64,000 nucleotides of DNA from Favolaschia claudopus (GCA_037176885.1 JAWWNJ010000231.1:163070-227069), one strand, 5' to 3'. Positions 1 to 12,304 are shown, counted from the stretch's first letter. The notes: generated by a model not told the origin, from the sequence alone. Translations and numbers: made by a program.

Positions 1-1699
1 TCCCTCTTCTTTCCATCGACATACACAAATATCTTGGCCGAACCTTTGTCTACATCCGGTTGTTATTCCCAAAAAAGGCGGAGAATGTTCAGATAGGAAA
101 ACATACCTTTGGCTGGCCGCTTTTTCTCGGCCATCAGCCCAGCATGTACAAGCCAGCGCTGAACCGAAATCAAATCGGAGAATATGAGGGAACCTCCAGT
201 ATTTTTGACATTCCACTGAATTTGCTCCGCCGAAAACTCTGTTGTCTCCAGGAAAGTCGTCACATGGTCGATGAGACCAATGGCTCCATCGAGAAGCGAT
301 GCAAATTTCTTTGCTGTGACTTGGTGGGAAGGGTTTGCCGCCTGCACAGTGGCACCAAGCTCAGCCCATGGGATTGAGAATCCGGAGAGGAGCACTGCGT
401 TGATCGACTCTTTCGCAGTTTCAAGAGGATCCTCATTCACTGGAAACTATCAGCACAATATCCATGAGGAGCTGCGTTGGGACGAACGAATTTTACGATA
501 CTGTTGCTTATGGGATGTGCGTGATTTCTTGTTGGGTGGAGCATCGGGCTTGTCTCCCGCCGGAGGATTTGCCCGTTTGGCTGAGCCACGGGGCGGAGGC
601 AGCAGCTGAGGGTCGATATCTCCTTCGCGGAGACGCTGCTTGGGATTGATCGTCTCAGCTCCTAGCACATAAGAGTCAGTAATTTGTGATGTAAGTATCG
701 AAGTCAAAGCAGAGAAACGGCCCAACCGTGTTTGTATCACACCCGAAAGATGTGATTTAAACACAATTAAAGGCAGGTGCAAGAAAATCACCGTTGCCAG
801 CCATTGAAAAAACACAGTAGTTGGCGTGCGTCTCAAAATCACACCTGTCAGCTGTAATACGAAGACAGTTCGAACAGAGTGTTAATATATCCCACTTGTG
901 AACCGCAATTTAAAAACAGTAGCTGGCAAGTGTTCAAACATCACACCTGTGATCTGTACTGAAAAGACAGTTCGACCGGGGTGTAAGATCATTGCACTTG
1001 GGAACTGTGTGTAGAAAACGGTCCACCAAAGCGCCAAAAAATGACAATTGGCAACTGTGAAGGGAAAACAATAGAGGCCAGCTGTTGAAATTTCACACTT
1101 GCAAACTGTGCTCAAAGAACGGTAGTGCTCAGCCGTTAATTAGCATCAGCCGGCAAGTGTTAAAATTCAACACTCTGCGCAATGGCGCCCAAAATTTCCA
1201 AAGGCAAACGAAATGCATGAACGGAGTCAAAGAATGGACACTCACCGTTTGCCGGGCCAGGATTTGGACCTTTGGGGGGCTGAACATCTTGCTGCTGATT
1301 ATCTTGGGGCCATGCCATCAGTCTATTTATCAATAAACTGACGAAATACTCTCACCGTTCGCACCGTCAGGGCGAACCGGTAGATCATTCGGCGAGCCGG
1401 AAGGTGTAGCTATACAGTATGTACTTGCATGATTATTCTCGGCATTGAATCCGTGAAGAAACTGCGTACCAATCATTTGTTGACAGTTCGTGATGTGCTG
1501 GACAAGAGCAGCCTTGTAGTCTGAGTTTTTTTGAGACATTAGATGGGTGGCGGGCCAAAGAAAGCTCACCATTGCCGCCGAGCTTGACCCTTCCTGGACC
1601 GTTCGTCTTGGTGAACTTCGCGAGAAGCTTTTGAGCCTTCTTGAGTTCTTCGTGGGCATTGAGAACGGTGATTTTGACAAATTGCGGGATGCCGGTCAT
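1..1699 (-). CDS. Hypothetical protein, multi-exon, 3' part beyond window edge
   Basis: I do not recognise this protein. A spliced model reads without stops from the ATG at 1699 to the left edge. Approximate exons: 1699-1569, 1520-1355, a short exon near 1300-1247 encoding a Gln/Pro-rich stretch (QQQDVQPPKGPNPGPAN), then after a long intron 661-490, 441-101 and 49-1. The junctions I checked keep phase; the one near 489/442 needs a weak GTTCGT donor. The N-terminus has a Lys-rich helix (about residues 15-35). The middle is basic and Pro-rich with a nuclear-signal-like patch (PPNKKSRTSHK). The exon at 441-101 is helical and hydrophobic. The gene faces the same way as the H+-ATPase upstream of it, 708 bp apart. 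The 585-nt intron between about 1246 and 662 is filled by a degenerate 50-bp repeat. Confidence 0.5.
739..1171. repeat. Degenerate ~50-bp tandem repeat (8-9 units)
   Basis: Successive units of 50-52 bp share a plus-strand pattern of CACNNTTG, then AACTGTG, then AAAACNGT, then a GTTNAAAT-like end. Units start near 739, 790, 841, 893, 943, 994, 1044 and 1094, with a partial unit to 1171. Individual units are diverged, perhaps 60-70% alike by eye. The array lies in the predicted long intron of the gene on the minus strand. Confidence 0.6.
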
Positions 1700-2407
1700 A
1701 TTTTAGAGTGCGTGTGAAGAGGAGTAGGGATCTGATTGAGATTCGGTGGATTGTGCAGTGTGCCACAAGTATAGCGCAAGTCTGGCAGAGTGTCGTGGAT
1801 GACCGTTAAGGGAAGAGGGAGACAATGTTTGCGCGTGCTGGGTGTGCCGAGGGTGACGTGGACATTTTTCACGAGCAAACGGCTGGCGCGACCCGGACTG
1901 TGAATTCTATGCAGCTACGGAGTGCGTAAATCTCACTGTTGGCGCATCACATTGAACCTTGATCACCGGACTGATGCGGCCGGGCTTCGATGACGTTGCT
2001 TGGCGGTTCACACCCAAAATGTTGCCATCACGCTGGACCGTATCCATCAAACAGTTCAGCGTGAACTGTAGATTTAAGGCACTTCGTTCGCCCGCCAAAT
2101 CTCTTAAATCCGCAACACTATGTAACCAGAAGACCAACCTCGAATATTTCCGTCCGGTAATTAACAATTTGGTTCATCATCAATCGCATCTACCCCCGTC
2201 CGCGGTGACTGACACTGGTGAGAGAATATGTGGAGCGGGAAAGAGAGACCCAAAAAGAAGTACTGAGTAAGGGCGCATTTGCGCATTTCAGTTAAGAACG
2301 ATGGTACGGAGTTACGGGTACATTTATTATATTACACGGCCTTCACTGTAAGTTTTCTCATCGACAAACTTGAAGATCTGAATCAAAGCCTGAACGGTGA
2401 CAGAAGT
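1700..2407. other. Intergenic, no gene recognised
   Basis: This stretch between the hypothetical gene start (1699) and the H+-ATPase stop (2408) has only short overlapping ORFs with no recognisable domain. It should hold the promoter of the hypothetical gene and the terminator of the ATPase. I see no clear TATA box. Confidence 0.4.
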
Positions 2408-5400
2408 TCAGGCATCATCAGCGTCTCCAGGGCCTTTGCCGCCCTTAGTGGCATCGGGTTCAGCATCCTTTGCCTCATCCTCCTCCTTCTTCGCCTTCGT
2501 GCCCTTCGCCTCATGTTCTGTCTCTTCCTCCTTCTGAGTCTCGCTTCCTCCAAGCCGGTAGTAGTCCTCCCCGGCCTGAGTACGTTCGTGATGGATCGTT
2601 AACCGTTGTAGTTCTGCAATGAAATTTTCAAGTCGTTCGTTCTTCTTGGAGCGTGGCAGACGCCCGAGATGTCCTAGCCAGTCCCATTTGTTCAATACGA
2701 AATCTATATCGAATCGTCAATCATAAGTTCCGTGAGCCTTTGAAGTTGAACTCGCACATGTGAGAGCCACCACAACCGTGATTCCGAATGAGAAGCACCA
2801 TATGCGCACCACAGTAACCTGAATATCGATGAGCGAACCCTCACAAGTAAGCCTTTGGAGCTACTCACGATATCAACGTGCCTGAATATGAAGTCAGACT
2901 TCGATTCATGCAGTTACAAACCTCTTACCCGTGATGAGGTGCAGGTCCACTGATCCAGCCGAAAATACAGAAGATCGAGGCCAGGATATCGACTCCAAAT
3001 ACCTATCCGAACGATATCACGCCGGAGCTGAAGAAGCAGACAAATTGGGCCTACCGCTGCTAGTAGTTGGAAAGAGGGTAGAACATTCTCCTCGTCGTTA
3101 CCTTGACTCAGCCGCGTGACGAATATAACCTGATTTCAAGGACTGTGAACGAATTGATCAGATACGCCGACTCTAACATACCCAGGACTCGGTCAATGCA
3201 ACTTCCAGGAAAAGGATTTCTTGCACACTAATATTCGGTCAGTATCGAAAATGTCGAGGGATCTTGATTGCAGACCTTCCAAAGTTTTGGATGATTCCGC
3301 CCGTTGGTGTTCTGAGAAGCGTTCCGCGTATTGCCCTAGACGTTGGCGACATCAATACACAAAAACAAATTCCTGAGAGAATAAGATTGACCATGTTCCT
3401 GCAGCAAGGATGAGACCCTGTCGGCAAAGTTCAGCTGTGGCAGTGGGAAGAGACTGGAGGAATTGGTTCACCATTATGGTGGAAATAACCCAAACCTTGG
3501 GAAGTTCCCATTCTACGTGAGTTTTGGCGTCTACAACCATACGTTGAATATTCTTTCTACCTGAAGATTAATTCGAGCAACGTACAGGGCGCCCGATCGT
3601 ATGCAATTGCAATGGTCGCTACATCCGCAAAAATCGCCTATCAAATCATGGTCAGAGAGTTCCTCTTCAGATCAAGCAGCCGACGAACGAGGAACACGAT
3701 CTGGACGAGTAGATTTCGTTGAGAACAAGTCAAGACAAGAATTCAGCAGCAGTACCAAATCGACCCGAATAGTTTCGTTCAAGATGAGCATAGACAGGGC
3801 GAGGTAGACCTCGAGGTGAATACACAACGCGATTCTGTAGATGATATATGCCTGAACGACAATTGAATCATCCTCAACGGTTTCAGAGGGGTACAGGAAG
3901 CCATACCTTCATCCGATGAAAAATCTGCCGGGCAACTTTGATGGAAGTGATAATCGAATTAAGTCCCTCGTCGAGAAACACGACGTCTAGAATAAATTCC
4001 AAAAATTAGTGAGATCCGTGTAGCCGAATTAACGACATCTTCACCGGCTGCGGACCGGGCGGCATCGCTCGCACCCTCAACAGCGATTCCACAATCCGCC
4101 TTTTTCAATGACGGAGCATCGTTCACACCCTGGAAACCCGTGAGATGAACTTCAAAAAATCAGGTTACCGTGTAAGATCAGTCTTACATCGCCGGTCATT
4201 GCCGTGAGATGCCCACGCTGTTGCAGCATTTCTACGACTTGATATTTATGTTGTGGAAACACTTCCGCGAATCCATCTGGTGGAGAAGTCAACAATATTT
4301 CCTCGATATCCGGACGAGAGGGAGAGAAAAGGGTAAATAGCAGAACACGTACCAGCCGCTTCTACGAAGTCCCGCACATCAGATCCACTCATCCCGCTTC
4401 TTATGAGACGTTCAGAGTCGTAGACATTTGTCCCCAATCGAAGCTGTTTGCACGTCTCCTTTGCAATCGCCACGGCGTCTCCGGTGAGCATCTTGATATG
4501 AATTCCGAGATCCTGCGCTTCCTGAATGGTCTGACCCGAATTTCAGCTGCGTTGTGAGATTGAATCCAAGGGGTAGATCTCACTGCAGCAGTGTCACTTC
4601 GCGGTGGATCGAACATGCTCATGATACCCAACAACTCCCAGTCCTTCCCTTCCTCCCTAATGGCGACACCGAGCGATCGGAAGCCCTTGGTAGCGAATGA
4701 CTGTGAAATGTCGCGATATTCGTTGGCGGTCTTGGTGTCAAATTTTCTCAGTTTGAGGATTCTGAACAGATAGATGATATCAACCCTTCGATCGACGCAA
4801 TTGATTAATCAAACATACGCATTTGGGGCTCCCTTGCATGCGGTATATTTCCTACCATCCTTCTCTACCTGGGCTTCAATGCGCTTGGACACAGGATCAA
4901 AAGGCGTAAACTTGATTGTTTTCCATCCGCTCTTCAAGTTTTCTTGGGCTCCGGGGTAATCCTGTGTGTGAATTCAATACTCATCTCGATGTGTCATCCA
5001 CAGGACACCAGAGGAGCTTACTTTGAGCGCAATGACCGTCACTTTATCGATCGGATCGAGGGATTTGACGTTATGGGAAGAGGCGAGGACGGCTACGGTC
5101 ATGAACCAATCCCTGTCGACGCCTGCCGATCATTGAGAGAAAAAGAAATGAGAATTTTGATGGAAACGATGAAGTAAAATGCGATACCCGGTGACACGTA
5201 TGGTTCATTCAAGGTGAGCTTGTTTGCAGTGAGCGTGCCGGTCTTGTCAGAGCAGAGCATGTCAACGCCGGCAAGAGATTCGATTGCTGTGAGTTTCTGA
5301 ACAATGCATTTACGGCTGCCCGACTGGTTGAGTATTTTCCGTGTATATAAGGACCTAAGAAATACTTACCGCGCTAAATACGCGGCACCAACAGCCTAAA

Positions 5401-7288
5401 CGGAAATGAAATCATCGAGGGGCATTGTAGGTGATATTTTCTTACCATGGTGGTGGTTGTGACACATGGTAGACCAACGGGTACGCCGATAATCTTGGGT
5501 GAAAAATGAGGAAGCTGGTATCCAGAGCAAAGACAGTGAGCCACGTACGAAGAAGACAAGCGCATACACGAGCAGAGAGTTCTCTTTCGGGGTAGAGATG
5601 TCGATGCCCCTTGTGGTCAAAGAAATTAGGCTGAGCATCAGTGAGTGAAGGTGCTAATTGCATACCGAAAGAAGCCCCCAACCCAAACGATGAAGATGAA
5701 CACCAGGACTAGCACCAACAGCACCGTGCCAATCCCACCAAGCACGATTTCGAAATGTCCTCTTTCGTTTGAGCCTAGATTCGTCGCAACATGATTGAGC
5801 CCGCGACAAATTCGGAAGTCTGGCAATAACGCACTCATAACCAAAGAAGCTGTCCTCCCAACGAATGACTGTTTCGCCGTTGCGCTCACTATCGCGTAGC
5901 ACTACAGTTTCATCATCCTTCGGGTCAGTAAATTCTCGAAAATTGGAACTGTGGACCATACCTTGCCGCGCTTGACAATGCATGTGTAGTATGCGATATC
6001 GCCGACAAATTTGTCCACTGCCAGTGATTCTCCGGTGATGGCGCTCTGGTCGACGGAAGCGACGGAAGGGCCCTTGTCGGCTTCTTCATCTTGGTCGTCG
6101 TTGTCGGTGTCATCCGACCCCCGTCGCTTCTTCTCGTTGCTGTCGTTCTTGTCGTTGTCGGAAGTTCGCGCTGGAGAGTCCCTTGCCTGTGAAAACTTTA
6201 GAGTGGGTCAATAACCAGAAGTGATGAAGACGCACATTTGACCCGTCTTTGTCGTCGTAGCTTGCGAGAATCTGAACCAGAAATATTGGATCTCAGCCCG
6301 ATAATACAAATGAACGACAAACCTTCGCATCGGCTGGGATCGTATTCCCTTCCTCCAAAACGACCTGAGAAGCGGCAAGTCAGATACTACATATAGAAAG
6401 AGAGCAACGAATTTTCGACGCACGATATCTCCAGGCACCAGTTCTCTAGCTTCTATCTCACTTTCTTTCCCTGCGCGGACAACAATCGCCTTCATCGCAA
6501 TTCCAGCTTTCAGCTCAGCGACAATGTCGCCTGCTTGTTTCTCTTGGTACCCTAGAATCCGAATTCAGAACGACTGAAGACGTAGAGAGATTTCGAGATC
6601 TTACATCCAACGCCAGCGTTCAACATCAAAATTCCGATCTGAGAATTTCAGCCGCTGCGTTCTACTGATGCAATTGGTGCACTCACGATGACACCAAAGT
6701 CAATCCAATCTTGCAGACCGGCGGACAGAATGACGGCAATTTCCATAGTATAGAGAACGGGACCGCGAAAATACGATATAAACTTCAGTACTTGATTTTC
6801 CTTCGGGCTGGCAACATTCGGTGAAGATCAAGATTTCGCCGAGACGACAAGATATCGAACCTTTCCAATTCATTATAACCAAACTGACTTCGCCGGGTGT
6901 TAACATCGTTGTCGGCGAGACCTTGAGTCATCTCCGTTCGTAGCCAATTCTCGGGCACCTACCCCCAACGAGTCAATAGACGGACAGCAATGATATAAAT
7001 TTGCGATAGACGCACCTCCTTCTCCTTCTCACTTTTCACAGCGACAGTTTTCCACGGCGCATACCACAACCGCTTCCGCTGGGCCCCTTCCTCCTCCTCA
7101 TCGTCTGTTGTACCCTTCCCAGCGAGCTCCGCCTGGTCCCGCACGTATCGTAGCAGGACATCATACTCCTCCCCATCGTAGCTCGGAGGTTCTTTCCCGT
7201 TCGCCTGGGTTGGGGAAGTGGGTGTAGAAGGCCCAGATTCCAAGTCGTCTGGGGGCTGATTTCGTTTTCGGTGCTTGAGGATGGACAT
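2408..7288 (-). CDS. PMA1: Plasma-membrane H+-ATPase, P3A-type
   Basis: This is the ATP-driven proton pump of the fungal plasma membrane. With more than 15 short GT-AG introns removed, the protein follows the family from end to end: acidic N-terminus, a cation-ATPase N-terminal region ([18 protein letters not shown]), TM1-2 ([18 protein letters not shown]), actuator TGES (6025-6036), TM4 with [14 protein letters not shown], phosphorylation motif CSDKTGT (Asp codon in 5234-5248), [21 protein letters not shown], and TGD/GVNDAP split by a 58-nt intron (4130-4187). TM5-10 follow, and a Lys/Glu-rich regulatory tail ends at 2408. All catalytic motifs are intact, so the short broken ORFs reflect introns rather than decay. 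One junction near 3003-3070, before [11 protein letters not shown], would need an 18-nt intron or is a small lesion. The start at 7288 gives a standard charged N-terminus. Confidence 0.93.
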
Positions 7289-7967
7289 GGTGGGCGGAAG
7301 AATACGGTGGAGTATATGGAGAGCGTCATGATATTCGAATGTTTAAAATAAGCCCAAGAAGATATTTTAAGCCGGGGAACATATTGATAGCTGATGACGC
7401 TGTATGACGTGGTCAGTGTTGCACAGAAATAATGCGACTGGGGCACATCGTAGATTGTTGGTGAAATTCACCTCAAGGGAGCGCAGTGGGAAACCGTAAC
7501 GTTTTGGACTACAACCCATCTCTTTCCAGCGAAAGAGAAAAAGAGGAAAATAATATCAGAGCAGTGAAAAGAACAAGGTAATGACGTTGCGCACTATATG
7601 TATCCGCAAACATGTTGACCGACCTCTCGGACATCTCGAGCTCCGAACTTTCATGGATGACGCTTTCGAGACTCTTCTAAAAGAATCGACAATTCAGTTT
7701 TCCAAATTTACCGACTCCGAGCCGTCCGCCGGCGCTGTCCTCGAGCCATGTATGAGCGGCATATGGACGAGCTTGGGAGAGCTCAAATGGCGGTGCATTT
7801 GGGACGACAAGCTTGGGAGTGCTGCCCGCAGTGGTGGGCGAGAGAAAGAGAGAGCTGTGACGTAACACATCACGCTGGCAACGCGATCACGTGTGGACTC
7901 CCTCGCGTTCGACTTTCCGTGGCACACGAGACTCAACGTTCATTACACGCGTCGTACAGCGCTGTGA
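7289..7967. other. Intergenic, promoter region of the H+-ATPase
   Basis: No convincing gene. ORFs of 63-94 codons on both strands here are mutual shadows without domains. The stretch next to 7288 should carry the ATPase promoter. Confidence 0.4.
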
Positions 7968-8498
7968 TTAACCATTATTTTGACCTAGCTCCTCCTTAAC
8001 AACAACGACCGCATTCCCCTCGTTCCTCCCCTCCTGCACCTTCAAAATCACGTCCCCCATGTTCTCCAGCCCGTCCTCCCTGTACTCGATCTTGCCCGCG
8101 GAGATGGCAGGCGGGATGAGCTTGTAGTAGATGGGCGAAGCGAGAAGCCTCGCTTTCTTCCAGGGACAAGATTCAGATGCGAGATGGGATGAGGGGAGAA
8201 AGCAAAGAGCAAGGGCACAGCCTCGATATTTGGTCTTCGGATCATCTAAGCAAATGATGGCCGCTCACCTCTTGTCCTCTCCCACCATGTCGTTGGATTT
8301 TTCTTCGACATCCTGCCTCTGTATCGCGCGGATACTGAACTTTACAAAACTTGGTTGTCTCTCACAAAGCTGCCCGTTGAACATGAGTTTACAAGTTGAC
8401 TTTGGGAGTTTGGGCCTGCTTTGAGTCTGACGATCTCCAGTCTTGGCCTTAAGAGGCCTCAGGTCGCGACGATGAGTGCACAAGCTAAAGCCTGACAT
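7968..8498 (-). pseudogene. Relic of an MDR-superfamily NAD(P)H reductase (C-terminal piece)
   Basis: The minus-strand segment about 8155-7968 encodes a C-terminal tail (GKIEYREDGLENMGDVIL, then QEGRNEGNAVVVVKEE and a stop). It resembles the end of medium-chain reductases of the prostaglandin/leukotriene reductase type, whose tails read GKI-Y-E--EGLEN-P-A----L-G-N-GK-VV. The upstream segment to 8498 can be spliced in frame (intron about 8246-8268), but I cannot match it to the MDR fold. The nucleotide-binding GXGXXG region is absent. I infer a truncated gene with unrelated sequence fused in front. A second possibility is an intact but very divergent short gene. Confidence 0.35.
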
Positions 8499-8656
8499 TC
8501 TCCTGGGGGATTCGCGCTTTAGAACGCCTGTAAGTTAATTTTCCTCGTGCAGATCGATCGCTTTATTGTCGAGCGCAAAGCGATGGCCAAAGCGTCGACC
8601 ATCCCTGCTTTGCCACCTTCCTTTTCAGGAATTCAGTGGCTTCATTGTCCTCAATG

Positions 8657-8664
8657 TATATAAG
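8657..8664 (+). promoter_or_regulatory. TATA box
   Basis: TATATAAG lies 113 bp upstream of the ATG at 8777, a usual distance in basidiomycetes, and is followed by a pyrimidine-rich leader. Confidence 0.6.
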
Positions 8665-8776
8665 CACGTCTATCCCCCTCCTGAATCTGCACCTCAGTCT
8701 CTCTTGACCGCCACATCTTCGCTACATTCATTCTCGCTGCCTCTACCTCTTGCTAACAACACCTCACATTGCCATC

Positions 8777-10120
8777 ATGTCGCACAATCGAGCAATGCCA
8801 TACGTACGCCCATCCTCTCCATGCTTCCAGCGGAAGTCCTGATTGATCTCAGATGCCTCGACGCGCCCACCCCTACATATCGCAGCAGCAGCAAAACGAA
8901 GAACAGCAAAGCACTCGACGCAACGCGGTCGACTACACCGCTCAAGCCGCTATCATTCAGCAACAAAAAGCGGAACGCCCTCGACGGAATGCCGTAGACC
9001 TCGGTGTTTCCGTTTTTGCCCAACCCTCAACTTCGAACCCTGCCGCACGGCCACAGGTACCCTACAATCCTCACTTGATTTTAGTACGTTTGCTCATCAC
9101 AATTCAGCTCCATTTTGACTACGATGCGGTGCCCGCTCATGTCCGCCTTCAGCCTGGACTCGTACTTCGAGCGCATCAGAACAACCCTAACCTCCGAATT
9201 CCAGAGGTAGTTCTCGATGCTTCCGCTAAGAATATGGCCTGGAGTCGTGTATGGTTTCTTCGCTTTGATTTTACCTTCATCCCTCCTGACTTCTCATTTC
9301 TTGTCTCGAATCTTACAGGATCTCCTCCAAGTTGCCCACGCACTCACAGCGGGTTCAGCCATCTACAATTCAATGCCACTGCGCCGCGTACGTCTCTATC
9401 CCTCTTCCCCCTCCCTCTTAATCATCTCGTCATCTACTTATTAATTCTCATCACTTCCAGGACATTCCACCCTCCCACCACCTCGCGCACCCCTACACCT
9501 TCCTTCACCTCCACACCCCCTCCCAACACTCTGGCTGCCCCGCCTGCCTGATGGATGTCTTCGTCGCGGATATGAAACGTATCGTGTACCCGACATCCCC
9601 AATTGACACCACCACACAAATTTTGAACGACAAGCGCCCGAATCTGATACACGTACCGTTTAACTACGCTAACCGGGGGAAGGACGAGCTCATGGGGGTG
9701 TGGATTTCTGATGTTATTGGGTTCAGAGCGAATGTGGATGGGGCGGGGTGTCGAGTTTTTCAAATTGGGGGAGGAGTGGGGGCGTTGAAGGTGAAGTTGA
9801 AGGTGAGTGTCGCTGTTCTGGGCTCATCCACTCCCTCTGTTTGCCTCGAATACTTACTCATTCTCCTTCATCCTTCTCGCATACAGATCAAAGACCAACT
9901 CAACCGCACCCTACTCGAAACAACCGACGTCCTCTACGCTGCCTGCGAACACCGCACCATCACAACGTTCAACGTCGCATATGTGTTGGCTGCGTCGTTC
10001 ACTTGCATTGCGCAGGCTCATAAACTGAATCCGGAGAATTTGAGGCTTTTCTGGATGAAGAATGGGTTTCTTGATGATGGGTGGGTTGCGGAGGCTGCAG
10101 TTGTTCCCCGCGCTCAGTAA
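8777..10120 (+). CDS. Hypothetical protein, six exons, possible histone-fold C-terminus
   Basis: Exons 8777-8803, 8853-9056, 9108-9206, 9319-9387, 9461-9802 and 9887-10120 are all multiples of three and are separated by GT-AG introns of 49-112 nt. They give one uninterrupted protein of 324 residues, so the gene is probably functional. The first 70 residues are polar, with runs of Gln and two repeats of RRNAVD. Residues about 125-250 contain HPYTFLHLHTPSQHSGCPAC and a long ordered stretch. The last exon (IKDQLNRTLLETTDVLYAAC, then EHRTITTFNVAYVLAASF) resembles helix 2 to helix 3 of histone H4 (D-V-Y-EH----T-T--DV-YAL). This is a weak resemblance and I assign no function. A TATA box lies at 8657. 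The start was chosen because exon 1 joins exon 2 in frame. Confidence 0.65.
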
Positions 10121-10674
10121 TCGTTTTTTCTTTTGACTCTATTCGTGTTCTCGCTTCCGTTCCGCTTGTGCTAGGGTGTAAAAACTCGTGTAATAATTGA
10201 TGTTTCAGCCTTTTCTTGTCTCTAGCCCATTCCACCGTTTTCCACGAGGGCCGTTGTCGAACGTCTTGGGCGTCACGGTGAGCAAAAAATCGTCCAAATC
10301 GTGCAAAAAAGAGAAAATTTTGCGGTTTAGATTTTTTTTTCCTTCCGAATTTTGCCGCCTAGTCACGCAAAATTTTCTGCCTGTCGACCTGTCGAATTGG
10401 TTTCGCGTGGTCACGCGTCACACCCCCTGTCGAATTGAATGTAATTGTACGGTATCCCCATGCATCGTAAACGACGAAAAATCAAGGGAAGGAAGGAAGG
10501 AAGGAAGATTACACGGCACGGTCCCACTGAGGAACGCCGGGGCGGCCCAGGGAGAAACGGAAGATTTAAATTCCGCCGGACATCAAGCGCATGCCATCAG
10601 TTGATGATCAATTTTCTCCTCTGCCACCTCCCACCACCTCCCGCTCAGAGTCGCCTCGTCCTCGTCTAAGCGCC
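10121..10674. other. Intergenic with AT-rich and GGAA-repeat sequence
   Basis: No gene recognised. An AT-rich T-run stretch (10310-10345), a GGAA microsatellite (10484-10507) and a pyrimidine-rich leader (10610-10670) precede the F-box gene. Confidence 0.45.
10484..10507 (+). repeat. GGAA microsatellite
   Basis: About five copies of AAGG in a row, about 170 bp upstream of the F-box start codon. Confidence 0.85.
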
Positions 10675-12304
10675 ATGCACCCGTGCTGGAACGTACCGGA
10701 AATTACTCAAATGATATTCGAACACGTCGACGATACTGGTTTCCATGAGCCGCCATGGAACGCACTGGCACAAGCCAATTACTATCGACTTGCAGTCACT
10801 TGTCGACAATTTACCGATCCTGCGTTGGACTTGTTGTGGCGGGACACCGGTGAAAATGGCATCATACGACTGCTCAAACTTCTCCCTGATGGTTCATGGG
10901 ATACAGACGAGCAGCATCATCTTGTGCGTCTTTTTTTTCAGAAAAAAACTGCCGTGTGATGAGATCGAGTCATTTTTGGAGGAAATCATTTTGCCCCTTG
11001 AAGCCCGGGACTGGAACAGGGTCTCATACTATACGAGCCGGATTCGGAATCTCACCATTGATACAGCTGAGGATTGGGACCCCTTCACCCCATCCGTTCT
11101 CGAAGCGATGATTACGCTCCCGCGCGGATCTTTCCTACCCAACCTGCAAACTTTATTCTGCGCGTCCTCTTCCAACCTCTTCACCTATCTTCCGATGCTC
11201 CTCGGATCCTCTCTCTCCACCCTCGAGATGTCCCTTGATGGTCCCATTTCTCGGTTATCCGCCCTGGGATCAATCGCAGCACGTTTCCATTCGTTGAAAG
11301 TTGTCTGCTTGTACAACTGTCCCGTCGACGAAAGTTCCATCAGCACGAGACATCTGTCTGCTTTCATTGCCCAGTTGACGCGACTCAGCAGTCTCTCCAT
11401 CCCCACCCTCGATGAAAGGGGTTTTCGCCATATAGCTTACCTCGAAACTCTCGAATCTCTGACCATTCAATCGTTGGTCGAAAGACCATTTCCAGACCCC
11501 CACACTCTGTTAAATCCTCAGTCTCGAGCACTTTTCCCGCGCCTCCGCAAGTTAGATCTCGGGGTATCTGATCTAGGTGCTGCGACCAATTTTCTTGCCG
11601 TACTGAAGGATGCCCCGCTGAAAACCTTGGTCATTCTCTCTCGTTGCTCAAAAACGGCACCATACTCTACTGCCCTCTTTCGGGCCCTCTACGCTGGTTG
11701 CGATTCACAACAGCTTACATCCCTCACCATCACGGTGTCATCAGCTGATTCTTTGGCCTCAGCGACTTCGGACGACGCTCTAAAAGCCGACTTGCTACGT
11801 CCCCTGCTGGCCCTACGGCAAATACAGATACTCGAATTGACGTTTCCATCTGGCGTCATATTCGAGAGCGACAGACTCGTAGATGACATGGCCCACGCTT
11901 GGCCAAACCTCGAACTCTTGATGTTCGAAGGCGACAGTCTGGTCGGCGCCACTCGTTACCCCACCCTCATGGCACTCTTGTCGCTCTCCCGCCATTGTCC
12001 GCGGTTGTACAAACTTTCCCTCCCGGTCAATGCAACAGAAATTCGCATGGACCATGCGTCGCGAGCTCCGCGCGTGGTGCAGACTATGTTACAATCATGG
12101 GATGTATCGTACTCCCCATTAGATTCTCCATCCAAGGTTGCGAGACTGCTGTCGTCTGTATTTCCGCGTTTATCCATCGTGGTATCGCGGGGCTCGAAGT
12201 ACGCGAAGAAATGGCACGATGTCTCGAGATTAATCCCCGAGCTCGCTGCCAGCCGTGAGGATGAAAGATCACTCATGGTGGCTGAGCGCAGTGGAGACGA
12301 ATGA
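10675..12304 (+). CDS. F-box/LRR-like protein
   Basis: F-box proteins recruit substrates to SCF ubiquitin ligases; this family is strongly expanded in mushroom fungi and its targets are unknown. The N-terminus (WNVPEITQMIFEHV, then LALAVTCRQF-like and PALDLLWRD) is the usual divergent F-box. The remainder is an irregular leucine-rich repeat region, with repeated hydrophobic strands such as LPNLQTLFC, FPRLRKLDL and WPNLELLMF. The first 83 codons (10675-10923) and the rest (10964-12304) lie in different frames. A 40-nt GT-AG intron (10924-10963) rejoins them to a 529-residue protein, but a one-base indel in the adjacent T8 or A7 run is an alternative. The gene is convergent with the F-box gene at 12501-14219, 196 bp apart. 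Confidence 0.75.

Noticed and set aside
2408..7288. H+-ATPase as a pseudogene, because only short ORFs are visible
   Set aside because: Removing short GT-AG introns gives a continuous protein with DKTGT, TGES, TGD and GVND intact.
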